Positions 1-7,164 of a stretch of DNA of 13,274 bases are shown in pieces. Positions within the stretch are counted from its first letter, which is position 1; each line of letters starts with the position of its first letter. Origin of the DNA: Dactylosporangium sp. AC04546 (GTDB lineage: Bacteria > Actinomycetota > Actinomycetes > Mycobacteriales > Micromonosporaceae); assembly GCF_022095675.1 (NCBI RefSeq), contig NZ_JAHYSG010000191.1, forward strand, positions 1 to 13,274, read 5' to 3'. Under the pieces are notes generated by a model. That model did no database searches, was not told where the DNA came from, and worked only from the letters and a program-made list of their open reading frames with translations. The translations under genes were made by a program, and so were the position numbers.

Positions 1-67
1 CAAAGACGAACCCCAAAAAGAAGAAACCCACCGACCCCCGACCCCGCCGCACAGGTTAAAGATCAAG

Positions 68-841
68 TTAGCGGCTGATCAGGGTGAACACGGCCTCGTT
101 CGGGTCGACCACCACGGCGATGCGGCCGTGCGGCGAGTCGAACGGGCCGTGCTGCACCTGGCCGCCGGCCGCGGCCGCCCGCTCGGCCGCCCGGTCGGTG
201 TCGTCGGTCGCGAAGTACACCATCCAGTGCGCCGGGACGCCCTCCCACGCCGCGGTCATCGTCAGCCGGCCGGCCACCGGGTCGGCGCCGCCGATGCTCC
301 ACGCGGAGTAGTCGAACTGCTCCCAACCGCCGTCGACGCGGGTCTGCCGGTAGCCGAAGAGGCCGTGGTAGAAGAAGTCGGTCACGGTCGGCTCGCGGGT
401 GTTCACCTCGGCCCAGCACAGGGCCCCGTTCTCGTCGAAGAGCTGCGAGCCGGTGTGCCCGCCCGGCTCCCAGGCGCCGAACGCCGCGCCCGACGGATCC
501 GTCGCGAACAGCATCCAGCCGTTCTGCGGGATCTCCATCGGCGGGACGAGGATCTTGCCGCCGTGCTCACCGATCCGGTCGGCGGTGTCCGCCAGGTCGT
601 GTGACATGAGGTACAGGCTCCAGGCCGCCGGCATCGCCTCGGCCTCCGGCACCGGCGGGCTCATCCCGGCCACGATCCGGCCGTTCTTCAGGCACATCGT
701 GTAGTGGCCGAAGTCCGCCCCGGCGTCGGCGAACGTCCATCCGAAGACCGCCTGGTAGAACCGCTTCGCGGCCGGCACGTCGGGAGCCACCACGTCCGCC
801 CAGCAGGGTTCTCCGTCGATGTATCCCGTGCGCTCGACCAT
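68..841 (-). CDS. Two-domain VOC (glyoxalase/bleomycin-resistance fold) protein, CFP30B-like
   Basis: This is a 257-residue protein built from two tandem vicinal-oxygen-chelate domains, roughly residues 8-127 and 137-256. Each half opens with a similar strand (GEPCWADV near residue 10, GALCWAEV near 139) and closes with a DPSGA/DPNEA-type strand (around 115 and 246), so the protein is an internal duplication. Length and layout match the actinobacterial family containing the mycobacterial antigen CFP30B (Rv0577). Related proteins are often annotated as glyoxalase or hydroxylase, but the substrate is not known to me and metal ligands cannot be assigned with certainty. The frame stays open 49 codons upstream, but ATG at 841 is chosen because a perfect GAGGAGG lies 7 bases before it and the family motif begins just after. 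The gene is single, divergent from phoH; the stop is TAA. No clear terminator is visible in the 67 bases beyond it. Confidence 0.88.
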   Translation of the reverse strand: MVERTGYIDGEPCWADVVAPDVPAAKRFYQAVFGWTFADAGADFGHYTMCLKNGRIVAGMSPPVPEAEAMPAAWSLYLMSHDLADTADRIGEHGGKILVPPMEIPQNGWMLFATDPSGAAFGAWEPGGHTGSQLFDENGALCWAEVNTREPTVTDFFYHGLFGYRQTRVDGGWEQFDYSAWSIGGADPVAGRLTMTAAWEGVPAHWMVYFATDDTDRAAERAAAAGGQVQHGPFDSPHGRIAVVVDPNEAVFTLISR

Positions 842-848
842 GGCTGGG

Positions 849-855
849 CCTCCTC
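849..855 (-). promoter_or_regulatory. Ribosome binding site of the VOC gene
   Basis: On the minus strand GAGGAGG sits 7 bases before ATG 841. It is the strongest Shine-Dalgarno sequence in the window and decides this start against the longer upstream frame. Confidence 0.8.
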
Positions 856-982
856 GCGAGAATCGGTCATCTGCCTCCTTACCAGCACCGGGGGGCACGC
901 GGAGGGCGTTTGGCGACGAGTGGCATCTTCGGCCGAACCCGAAACGGGGAAAATGGGAACGGCCGTGCGGGCGGTCAGCCGA

Positions 983-988
983 TACCAT
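983..988 (+). promoter_or_regulatory. Possible -10 element upstream of phoH
   Basis: TACCAT fits the TAnnnT pattern of actinobacterial housekeeping -10 boxes and lies in the 208-base divergent region between the VOC gene and phoH. No recognisable -35 is seen 16-18 bases upstream, where the sequence is CG-rich. Initiation here would give a leader of about 55 bases. This is a weak call; the slightly AT-richer stretch at 943-958 could hold another promoter. Confidence 0.25.
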
Positions 989-1049
989 GAAGAGCCAGGA
1001 CAGGAGCGAGCCCCGGAAGCAGGTGCTTTAGGCCCACCGCGGCCAAGGT

Positions 1050-2120
<1,071 letters not shown>

Positions 2121-2127
2121 CCGAGTC

Positions 2128-2132
2128 AGGAG
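2128..2132 (+). promoter_or_regulatory. Ribosome binding site of ybeY
   Basis: AGGAG lies 5 bases before TTG 2138. It supports the rare TTG start, which is also where the family's N-terminal sequence begins. Confidence 0.7.
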
Positions 2133-2137
2133 CCCTG

Positions 2138-2593
2138 TTGTCCATCGAGATCGCCAACGAGTCCGGCGTCGACGTCAACTCCGACACCATTCTGGCGGTG
2201 GCGCGGCACGCCCTCGACGAGATGGGGGTCAACCCGCTCGCCGAGCTGTCGATCCTGCTCGTCGACGTGGAGTACATGACGGAGCTCAACCACCGGTGGA
2301 TGGACGGCGAGGGCCCCACCGACGTGCTCGCGTTCCCGATGGACGAGGGTAGCGTCGATCACGGGCCCGGCGAGGGCGGCGGCGAGCCGGCGCTGCTCGG
2401 CGACATCGTGCTCTGCCCGGAGGTGGCCGCCAAGCAGGCCGCCACCGCCGGGCACGCGACGATCGACGAGCTCGCGCTGCTCACTGTGCACGGCACGCTG
2501 CACCTGCTCGGCTACGACCACGCCGAGCCGGAGGAGGAGGCCGAGATGTTCGGCCTCCAGGCGCGTCTCCTCGAGAGCTGGCGAAAGTCGTGA
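2138..2593 (+). CDS. ybeY: Endoribonuclease YbeY (rRNA maturation factor)
   Basis: This 151-residue protein is the single-domain, zinc-dependent endoribonuclease YbeY, which acts in 16S rRNA 3'-end maturation and late 70S quality control in the cytoplasm. The diagnostic zinc motif [11 protein letters not shown] spans residues 118-128, with ligands His118, His122 and His128. The upstream family block (N-x-x-W then PTDVLAFP) is at residues 51-67, and [10 protein letters not shown] at 88-97 is also typical. Length is normal. The start is TTG 2138: a good AGGAG precedes it and the encoded [13 protein letters not shown] is the usual N-terminus in Actinomycetota. The gene lies 17 bases after phoH and 4 bases before the CorC gene, so the three are almost certainly co-transcribed. 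YbeY and PhoH/YbeZ are known functional partners. Confidence 0.96.
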   Translation: MSIEIANESGVDVNSDTILAVARHALDEMGVNPLAELSILLVDVEYMTELNHRWMDGEGPTDVLAFPMDEGSVDHGPGEGGGEPALLGDIVLCPEVAAKQAATAGHATIDELALLTVHGTLHLLGYDHAEPEEEAEMFGLQARLLESWRKS

Positions 2594-2597
2594 CCCG

Positions 2598-3920
2598 TTG
2601 AGTGACGTGACGCTCCTGACCACGGCCGCGGGGCTGGTCGTGCTCGCGGGCCTGTTCGCGATGACCGACTCGGCGCTCAACGTGGTCTCGCCGGCGCGTG
2701 CCCACGAGCTGGCCCGGGAGGGCCGGCCCGGCGCCAACGCGCTGCAGGTGATCGCGGCCGATCCCGCGCGGTACATCAACCTCCTGCTCCTGCTGCGGCT
2801 GCTCTGTGAGCTGACCGCGACCACGCTGGTCGCCCTGGTGACGGCCGCGGCCGTCGGCGGTGACCGCGACTGGCTGGCCGCGCTGATCACCGCGGCGTCG
2901 ATGACCGTCGTCAGCTTCGTCGTGGTCGGCGTCGCCCCGCGCACGATGGGCCGCCAGCACGCCTACAACGTGGCCCGCTTCGCCGCGCCCCTCGTGCGCT
3001 GGCTCGGCACCGCGCTGGGCCCGCTGGCCCGCCTGCTGATCCTCATCGGTAACGCGGTGACGCCCGGCAAGGGCTACCGCGAGGGCCCCTTCGCGACCAC
3101 GATCGAGCTGCGCGAGCTGGTCGACCTGGCCGAGCAGCGGGGCGTCGTCGAGCACGGCGAGCGCGAGATGATCCACTCGGTGTTCGCGCTCGGCACGACG
3201 ATCGCCCGTGAGGTCATGGTCCCGCGCACCGAGATGGTGTGGATCGAGGCCCACAAGACCGTCCGCCAGGCGATGATGCTCGCGATGCGCAGCGGCTTCT
3301 CCCGCATCCCGGTCGTCGGGGAGAACGTCGACGACGTGCTCGGCATCGTGTACCTCAAGGACCTCGTGCGCCGCACCGCCGGCGACGACGCCGGCGCCGC
3401 CGAGATGCCGGTCGCCCAGGTGATGCGCAACGCCACCTTCGTGCCCGAGTCGAAGCCGGTCGACGACCTCCTGCGCGAGATGCAGGCGGCCCGGGTGCAC
3501 ATGGCGATCATCATCGACGAGTACGGCGGTACCGCCGGCCTCGTCACGATCGAGGACATCCTCGAGGAGATCGTCGGCGAGATCACCGACGAGTACGACG
3601 TGGGCGAGCGCCCGCCCGTCGAGGAGCTCCCCGACGGCGCGGTCCGGGTCACCAGCCGCCTGCCGATCGAGGACCTGGGCGAGCTGTTCGGCGTCGAGCT
3701 GCCCGCCGACGAGGTCGAGACCGTGGCCGGCCTGCTGGCCCAGGCCCTCGGCCGGGTCCCGATCCCGGGTGCCACGGCGGTGGTGGGCGGCCTGGTCCTG
3801 GTGGCCGAGGGCACGGCCGGCCGCCGCAACCGCATCGACACCCTCCTCGTCCGGCGCGCCGAGCCCGAGGACGAGGACGCGGACACCCCCGAGAACGAGA
3901 GGCAGCACGCCGATGCCTGA
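2598..3920 (+). CDS. CNNM/CorC (HlyC/CorC, YbeX-like) membrane protein with CBS pair
   Basis: This is a 440-residue membrane protein of the hemolysin C/CorC family, associated with Mg2+/Co2+ efflux or homeostasis. The N-terminal DUF21/CNNM transmembrane domain covers about residues 1-165, with hydrophobic segments near 5-24, 60-87, 93-113 and 128-153. Two CBS domains follow, about 200-258 (starting at EVMVPRTEMVW) and 275-330 (containing IIIDEYGGTAGLVTIEDILE at 304-323). The C-terminal CorC_HlyC/transporter-associated domain runs about 345-420 and ends in an acidic tail (EPEDEDADTPENE). The start is TTG 2598, four bases after the ybeY stop, with no strong Shine-Dalgarno; GTG 2607 is an alternative that would shorten the protein by three residues. 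E. coli YbeX corresponds to the soluble part only, in the ybeZYX operon. The last 8 bases overlap the next gene. Confidence 0.93.
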   Translation: MSDVTLLTTAAGLVVLAGLFAMTDSALNVVSPARAHELAREGRPGANALQVIAADPARYINLLLLLRLLCELTATTLVALVTAAAVGGDRDWLAALITAASMTVVSFVVVGVAPRTMGRQHAYNVARFAAPLVRWLGTALGPLARLLILIGNAVTPGKGYREGPFATTIELRELVDLAEQRGVVEHGEREMIHSVFALGTTIAREVMVPRTEMVWIEAHKTVRQAMMLAMRSGFSRIPVVGENVDDVLGIVYLKDLVRRTAGDDAGAAEMPVAQVMRNATFVPESKPVDDLLREMQAARVHMAIIIDEYGGTAGLVTIEDILEEIVGEITDEYDVGERPPVEELPDGAVRVTSRLPIEDLGELFGVELPADEVETVAGLLAQALGRVPIPGATAVVGGLVLVAEGTAGRRNRIDTLLVRRAEPEDEDADTPENERQHADA

Positions 3921-4251
3921 CCTGTCTGCCGAGGACACGAAGCTCGTGACGCTGGCCCGGGCGGCCCGGGCCCGCATCGGGGCCGTCGAGGGCGCCGCGG
4001 TGCGCGACGGCGACGGCCGCACGTACAACGCGGCCTCCGTCGCCCTCCCGTCCCTCTCGCTGACGGCCCTGCAGCTCGCGGTCGCCAGCGCGGTGGCCTC
4101 GGGCGCCACGAAGCTGGAGGCCGCGGCGGTGGTGACGGAGGCGTCGTCCCTGGACGGCCAGGGTCACGCGGCCGTCCGCGACGTCTCCCCGGCGGCCCCG
4201 ATCCACCTCGCCGCCCCCGACGCCACGGTCTTCGCCACCGTCACCGACTGA
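3913..4251 (+). CDS. Cytidine-deaminase-fold protein lacking the catalytic zinc site
   Basis: This small protein (112 residues) matches the first two thirds of cytidine deaminases. GAAVRDGDGRTYNAASV (27-43) followed by SLSLTALQLAVASAVASG (47-64) aligns with the usual DGR-Y-G-N ... L-T-C-A-E-R-x-A-I block. The key residues are absent: where cytidine deaminases have CAE or HAE (ligand plus catalytic Glu) this protein reads ALQ at residues 52-54, and no PCGxCRQ motif exists downstream. It is therefore probably not a deaminase, although such genes are often annotated as one. M. tuberculosis has, as I recall, a similar small protein (Rv2365c) between its corC-like gene and era, which suggests a conserved non-catalytic role in this neighbourhood. 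ATG 3913 overlaps the corC end by 8 bases. The 3' end overlaps the convergent flavodoxin-fold gene by 11 bases. Confidence 0.83.
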   Translation: MPDLSAEDTKLVTLARAARARIGAVEGAAVRDGDGRTYNAASVALPSLSLTALQLAVASAVASGATKLEAAAVVTEASSLDGQGHAAVRDVSPAAPIHLAAPDATVFATVTD

Positions 4252-4771
4252 CGGCGGCCAGGCTGCCCGTCCAGCGCGCGGCCAGCAGCCGCAGGCGGTC
4301 GCCGAACGACTCGGCGGCCGCCAGGTCGGCCGGCTCGGTCGCGCCGTCGGCGGACTGGGTCATCAGGCCCAGGTAGGCGCCGAGCCGGTTCTCCGCCACG
4401 GAGCCCAGCCCGAGTGGCGCCCACTGCATGCCGTGCTGCGCGGCGAACTGCGCCAGGTACTGCAGCGTGGCCAGCTTGTCGCCGTTCAGCGAGCCCGAGT
4501 TGGTGAAGCCCGCAGCCAGTTTGTCCTGCCAGGAGCGGTTTGCGTAGATGCCCGACGAGGCGTCCGCGAACGCCTTGAAGGGTGCGCTCGGGCCGCCCAT
4601 GTACGTCGGGCAGCCGAAGACCACCGCGTCGGCCGCGTCCAGCAGCGACCAGCCCTCCGCGTCGATCGTGTCCACCCGCAGCAGGTCCGCACCGGCCCCG
4701 GAGGCCACGGCCCGGGCCACGCGTTCGGTGTTGCCGTAGCCGCTGTGGAACGCCACCACGATGCTCGTCAT
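4241..4771 (-). CDS. Flavodoxin-fold NAD(P)H-dependent oxidoreductase (WrbA-like)
   Basis: This 176-residue single-domain protein has a flavodoxin fold. The FMN phosphate-binding loop is at residues 9-15 (HSGYGNT), preceded by a hydrophobic strand (SIVVAF). A second flavin loop follows AVVFGCPTYMGGPS (49-62), and AGFTNSGS (87-94) is the third cofactor-contacting strand and loop. These are hallmarks of the flavodoxin/NAD(P)H:quinone oxidoreductase (WrbA, NADPH-FMN reductase) group, so reduction of quinones or other electrophiles using FMN is likely; the substrate cannot be read from sequence. ATG 4771 has AGGGG 8 bases upstream; the longer open frame upstream runs through the divergent promoter and is rejected. 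The gene is divergent from a MarR regulator 63 bases away, the classic arrangement for a regulator controlling a detoxifying oxidoreductase. Confidence 0.88.
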   Translation of the reverse strand: MTSIVVAFHSGYGNTERVARAVASGAGADLLRVDTIDAEGWSLLDAADAVVFGCPTYMGGPSAPFKAFADASSGIYANRSWQDKLAAGFTNSGSLNGDKLATLQYLAQFAAQHGMQWAPLGLGSVAENRLGAYLGLMTQSADGATEPADLAAAESFGDRLRLLAARWTGSLAAVSR

Positions 4772-4779
4772 GCCAATAT

Positions 4780-4784
4780 CCCCT
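4780..4784 (-). promoter_or_regulatory. Ribosome binding site of the flavodoxin-fold gene
   Basis: On the minus strand AGGGG lies 8 bases before ATG 4771, inside the longer purine run GAGAGGGG (4780-4787). It fixes the start. Confidence 0.65.
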
Positions 4785-4787
4785 CTC

Positions 4788-4807
4788 GAAAAGCTTTTCT
4801 GAAAGCT
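4788..4807. promoter_or_regulatory. Candidate MarR operator (palindrome)
   Basis: GAAAAGCTTTTC (4788-4799) is a perfect 12-base palindrome. It overlaps a second inverted repeat, AGCTTT (4792-4797) with AAAGCT (4802-4807). It is the most AT-rich spot in the surrounding 2 kb and sits between two divergent genes, one encoding a MarR protein. Its size and symmetry suit a winged-helix dimer. It would cover the -10 side of the leftward promoter and the -35 of the rightward one, so binding could repress both genes. Binding itself is an inference. Confidence 0.55.
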
Positions 4808-4827
4808 ATCACGGCAGGGTTTAGGCT
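4799..4827 (+). promoter_or_regulatory. Candidate promoter of the marR-aminotransferase pair
   Basis: CTGAAA (4799-4804), 17 bases, then TAGGCT (4822-4827) gives a plausible rightward promoter whose -10 ends 7 bases before GTG 4835. Transcription would then begin at or next to the start codon (a leaderless mRNA), which would explain the missing Shine-Dalgarno site. It overlaps the leftward promoter back to back. Confidence 0.4.
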
Positions 4828-4831
4828 TCAA
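4803..4831 (-). promoter_or_regulatory. Candidate promoter of the flavodoxin-fold gene
   Basis: On the minus strand TTGAAG (4831-4826), a 17-base spacer and TAGCTT (4808-4803) make a good fit to a housekeeping sigma-70/HrdB promoter. Initiation would fall near 4796, inside the palindrome, leaving a leader of about 25 bases that carries the AGGGG site. Confidence 0.45.
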
Positions 4832-4834
4832 CCC

Positions 4835-4882
4835 GTGGCAAGGGACGTGGCAAGGGACGCGGCAAGGGACGCGGGAAGGGAC
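4835..4882 (+). repeat. Four tandem copies of a 12-base repeat at the marR start
   Basis: GTGGCAAGGGAC, GTGGCAAGGGAC, GCGGCAAGGGAC and GCGGGAAGGGAC follow one another exactly. They encode VARD-VARD-AARD-AGRD (first codon read as Met at initiation). Copies 1 and 2 each contain a possible GTG start, and every copy contains AAGGGA. Copy number may vary between strains and could shift the start or the N-terminal length. Confidence 0.85.
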
Positions 4883-5380
4883 CAGGTCGACCGCATCGTC
4901 GAGGAGTGGCGGCGGCAGTTGCCCGACACCGTGTCGCCGGCGATGGGCCTGGGCAAGCGCATCCACCGGCTGGCCGGGCGGCTGCAGGAGGCGGTCCGCA
5001 ACGAGACCGCGGCCCTCGGGCTGACGAGCGCCGACTTCGACGTGCTGTCGGCGCTGCGGCGGGCGGGGGAGCCCTACGCGATGAAGCCGTCTGCGCTCGC
5101 CAGCGGCCTGCTGCTGACCTCCGGCGGGATCAGCAACGTGCTGCGGCGTCTCCAGCAGGACGGGCTGATCGAGCGGGAGGCCGACGCCGCCGACGCGCGG
5201 GTCGCCTGGGTGCGGCTGAGCCCCAAGGGCGTCACGGTCGCCGAGAAGGTCGTCCGGGCGGTCACCGGCGCCCAGGAGCGGATCTTCAGCGCCGCGACCG
5301 AGGCGCAGGTCACCGAGGCGGCCGACGGGCTGCGTGCCATCCTGATCGCACTGGGCGACCGAGCGGACGGGGACGACTGA
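4835..5380 (+). CDS. MarR family transcriptional regulator
   Basis: This is a 181-residue winged-helix regulator if GTG 4835 is the start. The MarR domain spans about residues 33-170: dimerisation helix (MGLGKRIHRLAGRLQEAV), then LGLTSADFDVLSALRRAG (61-78), the recognition-helix region LLLTSGGISNVLRRLQQDGLIER (92-114), and the wing ADAADARVAWVRLSPKG (116-132). The DxR of the wing is present as Asp-Ala-Arg. The stretch RDQVDRIVEEWRRQLP before the domain is common in actinobacterial MarR proteins, so the start must lie upstream of it. GTG 4835 and GTG 4847 are the candidates; 4835 fits a leaderless transcript. The first 16 residues are four copies of a (V/A)xRD tetrad encoded by a 12-base tandem repeat. 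It probably controls the divergent oxidoreductase and the aminotransferase 2 bases downstream. Its ligand is unknown. Confidence 0.9.
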   Translation: MARDVARDAARDAGRDQVDRIVEEWRRQLPDTVSPAMGLGKRIHRLAGRLQEAVRNETAALGLTSADFDVLSALRRAGEPYAMKPSALASGLLLTSGGISNVLRRLQQDGLIEREADAADARVAWVRLSPKGVTVAEKVVRAVTGAQERIFSAATEAQVTEAADGLRAILIALGDRADGDD

Positions 5381-5382
5381 GC

Positions 5383-6273
5383 ATGCTGCAGCGCTACGAC
5401 GAGCGCAACGCCGACCTGCGCTACTGGGTGAACGGGACGCTCCGGCACCGCGACGAGCCGGGCATCTCGCCGTTCGACTCGGTGGTGCAGGGCGGGGACG
5501 CCGTCTGGGAGGGGCTGCGGCTCTACGACGGCGGCATCTACGGGCTCGAGGCGCACCTCGCTCGGCTGCGCCGCTCGGCCGTCGCGCTCGGCTTCGCGGC
5601 GATCCCGGCCGACGACGAGATCGTGGCGGCGCTCCAGGCGACCCTGCGCGCCAACGGCATGCGCGACGGCGTCCACGTCAGGCTGACCCTGACCCGCGGG
5701 GTCAAGGTCACCAGCGGCATGGACCCGCGGCTCAACCGGGCGGGCTGCACGCTCATCGTCCTGGCCGAGCACAAGGCCCCGGTGTACGACACGAGCGGGC
5801 TCACGCTCGTCACCAGCAGCGTCCGGCGGCCCGGCCCCGACGTGCTCGACCCGAAGATCCACCACAACAACCTGCTGAACTCGATCCTGGCCAAGATGGA
5901 GGCCAACGTCGCCGGCGCCGACGACGCGCTCATGCTCGACGCGCGCGGGTTCGTGGCCGAGACGAACGCGACCCACCTCTTCGCCGTCGCCGGCGACGCG
6001 CTCGTCACGCCGCGCGCGGTCGCCTGCCCGGAGGGCGTCACGCGCGACACCGTGCTGCGCATCGCGCCCTACCCGGTCGAGGTCCGCGACGTCACCCAGG
6101 TCGAGATGTACACCGCCGACGAGGTCTTCTGCACCGGCACCATGGGCGAGATCGCGGGCGTGACCCGGATCGACGGCCGCCCGATCGGCACCGGCGAGGT
6201 CGGCCCGGTGACCCGCAAGATCGCCGAGTTGTACCGCGAGCACGCCCGAGCGAACGCCACGCGGGTCATCTGA
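5383..6273 (+). CDS. PLP-dependent class IV aminotransferase (BCAT/D-amino acid aminotransferase-like)
   Basis: This 296-residue fold-type IV PLP enzyme belongs to the branched-chain aminotransferase/D-amino acid aminotransferase/aminodeoxychorismate lyase superfamily. Lys158 in LDPKIHHNN is the expected Schiff-base lysine, Glu193 in GFVAETNATHLF (189-200) the residue facing the pyridine nitrogen, and TGTMGEIAGV (251-260) the phosphate-binding loop. The N-terminal YWVNG and GISPFDSVVQGGDAVWEGL (27-45) are also typical. Transamination is likely, but the substrate cannot be fixed; it lacks the length and motifs of housekeeping IlvE, so I give no symbol. ATG 5383 lies 2 bases after the marR stop with GGGGA 9 bases upstream, indicating co-transcription. 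It overlaps the convergent sulfotransferase-like gene by 8 bases, and that neighbour may be its functional partner. Confidence 0.9.
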   Translation: MLQRYDERNADLRYWVNGTLRHRDEPGISPFDSVVQGGDAVWEGLRLYDGGIYGLEAHLARLRRSAVALGFAAIPADDEIVAALQATLRANGMRDGVHVRLTLTRGVKVTSGMDPRLNRAGCTLIVLAEHKAPVYDTSGLTLVTSSVRRPGPDVLDPKIHHNNLLNSILAKMEANVAGADDALMLDARGFVAETNATHLFAVAGDALVTPRAVACPEGVTRDTVLRIAPYPVEVRDVTQVEMYTADEVFCTGTMGEIAGVTRIDGRPIGTGEVGPVTRKIAELYREHARANATRVI

Positions 6274-6985
6274 TGCGGTGCCCCGCGAGCTCGTCGTAGA
6301 GCGGGAGCGCCGCGGCGACCAGTGCGGACAGCCGCGGCGGCACCACCGGTGGGGTGGGGTCGTACGGGGCGAAGCCCGTGGAGGCCTCGACCGCCGCGTA
6401 CCAGTGCGGGGCCCACACCCCGTCCGTGTCGCGCCGCCCCGGCGCCCATGACAGCATCGCCGGATCCCACGGGAGCCCGAGCGCCGCGCACAGCCGCGGC
6501 AGCACCGCGTCCGGCGCCCGCAGCACGTCCGCGGCGTCGACCACCGGCCCGGGGTACCGCCGGAAGATCGACACCTGCTGCGGGAAGCCCAGGTCCTCGA
6601 GGGTGGGCTCGCCCCGGACCTTCGAGTAGGAGGCGACCACGCTCGCGGGGTGGCGGATGAGGTACGCGTTGGTGACCTCCCCCAGCCAGTCGAGCCCGAT
6701 CTGCGGCAGCAGGTGGTGGGTCATGTGCTTCTGGTACTGCAGGGTGACGCCCGGGGGCAGCGGCGCCAGCAGATCATCGATCGCGGCACGCCAGTCGGCG
6801 GGCTGCGACGCGAGGATCTCGGTGCGGCCCGGGTGGTCGAGGCCCGTCGCGGAGAGGTAGTGCGCATAGAGCGGCTCGTCGACGACGGCGGCGCCGGGCC
6901 GTGCGCCGAAGCTGCGCATCATGGCCGTCGAGATGTTGCGGGGGCCGGACCACATGGCGACGCGCACGAAGAGAGGGTAACCCAT
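6266..6985 (-). CDS. P-loop sulfotransferase-like protein
   Basis: This 239-residue P-loop protein is of the sulfotransferase superfamily. MWSGPRNISTAMMRSF (11-26) matches the 5'-phosphosulfate-binding loop, VVDEPLYAHYLSATGLDHPG (34-53) is characteristic of a distinct subfamily, KHM (86-88) supplies a basic residue, and LIRHPASVVASYSK (109-122) matches the 3'-phosphate-binding motif with Arg111 and Ser119. TDGVWAPHWYAAVEASTGF (187-205) is another subfamily signature. As I recall, plant BCAT-like proteins carry this same domain fused in front of a class IV aminotransferase, so its convergent overlap with one here is notable. Sulfate transfer has not, to my knowledge, been shown for the subfamily. 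The start at 6985 has no Shine-Dalgarno; a GTG seven codons in or Met11 are alternatives, the latter leaving the P-loop intact. Confidence 0.8.
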   Translation of the reverse strand: MGYPLFVRVAMWSGPRNISTAMMRSFGARPGAAVVDEPLYAHYLSATGLDHPGRTEILASQPADWRAAIDDLLAPLPPGVTLQYQKHMTHHLLPQIGLDWLGEVTNAYLIRHPASVVASYSKVRGEPTLEDLGFPQQVSIFRRYPGPVVDAADVLRAPDAVLPRLCAALGLPWDPAMLSWAPGRRDTDGVWAPHWYAAVEASTGFAPYDPTPPVVPPRLSALVAAALPLYDELAGHRIR

Positions 6986-7009
6986 GTGGTGGTACGCCCG
7001 TTTTAAGAC

Positions 7010-7018
7010 CGTATAGCA
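7010..7018 (-). promoter_or_regulatory. Possible extended -10 promoter for the sulfotransferase-like gene
   Basis: On the minus strand TGCTATACG reads as an extended -10 (TGN then TATACG) in a short AT-rich patch (7000-7024) between two divergent genes. Initiation would be near 7002, leaving a leader of about 17 bases. No -35 match is seen, and the same patch could serve the divergent ATPase gene. Confidence 0.3.
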
Positions 7019-7144
7019 CGAAATCCTGGCGCGCGTCGATGCGAATCACTCGGCGTCGTGGCGCTTACTGTCGAGGGCGGAGCCCTGCAGTGCGCCCGCC
7101 CCGCCACCAGGCTTTCTGGAAACCGACGTCGGGTGATGCTGCGC

Positions 7145-7157
7145 GGGAAGGAAGGGG
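7145..7157 (+). promoter_or_regulatory. Ribosome binding site of the FtsK/SpoIIIE-like gene
   Basis: The purine run GGGAAGGAAGGGG ends 7 bases before ATG 7165. It sets this start against the longer in-frame opening that reaches back into the sulfotransferase-like gene. Confidence 0.7.
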
Positions 7158-7164
7158 CCGGTCG

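Noticed and set aside
842..988. 49-codon N-terminal extension of the VOC protein
   Set aside because: The perfect GAGGAGG before ATG 841 and the family N-terminus at that point make the extension unlikely.
3913..4251. Functional cytidine deaminase
   Set aside because: The catalytic Glu and all cysteine or histidine zinc ligands are missing, so only the fold assignment is kept.
4433..4834. Long N-terminal extension of the MarR protein
   Set aside because: The extension runs antisense through the oxidoreductase gene and the divergent promoter region, and has no MarR family similarity.
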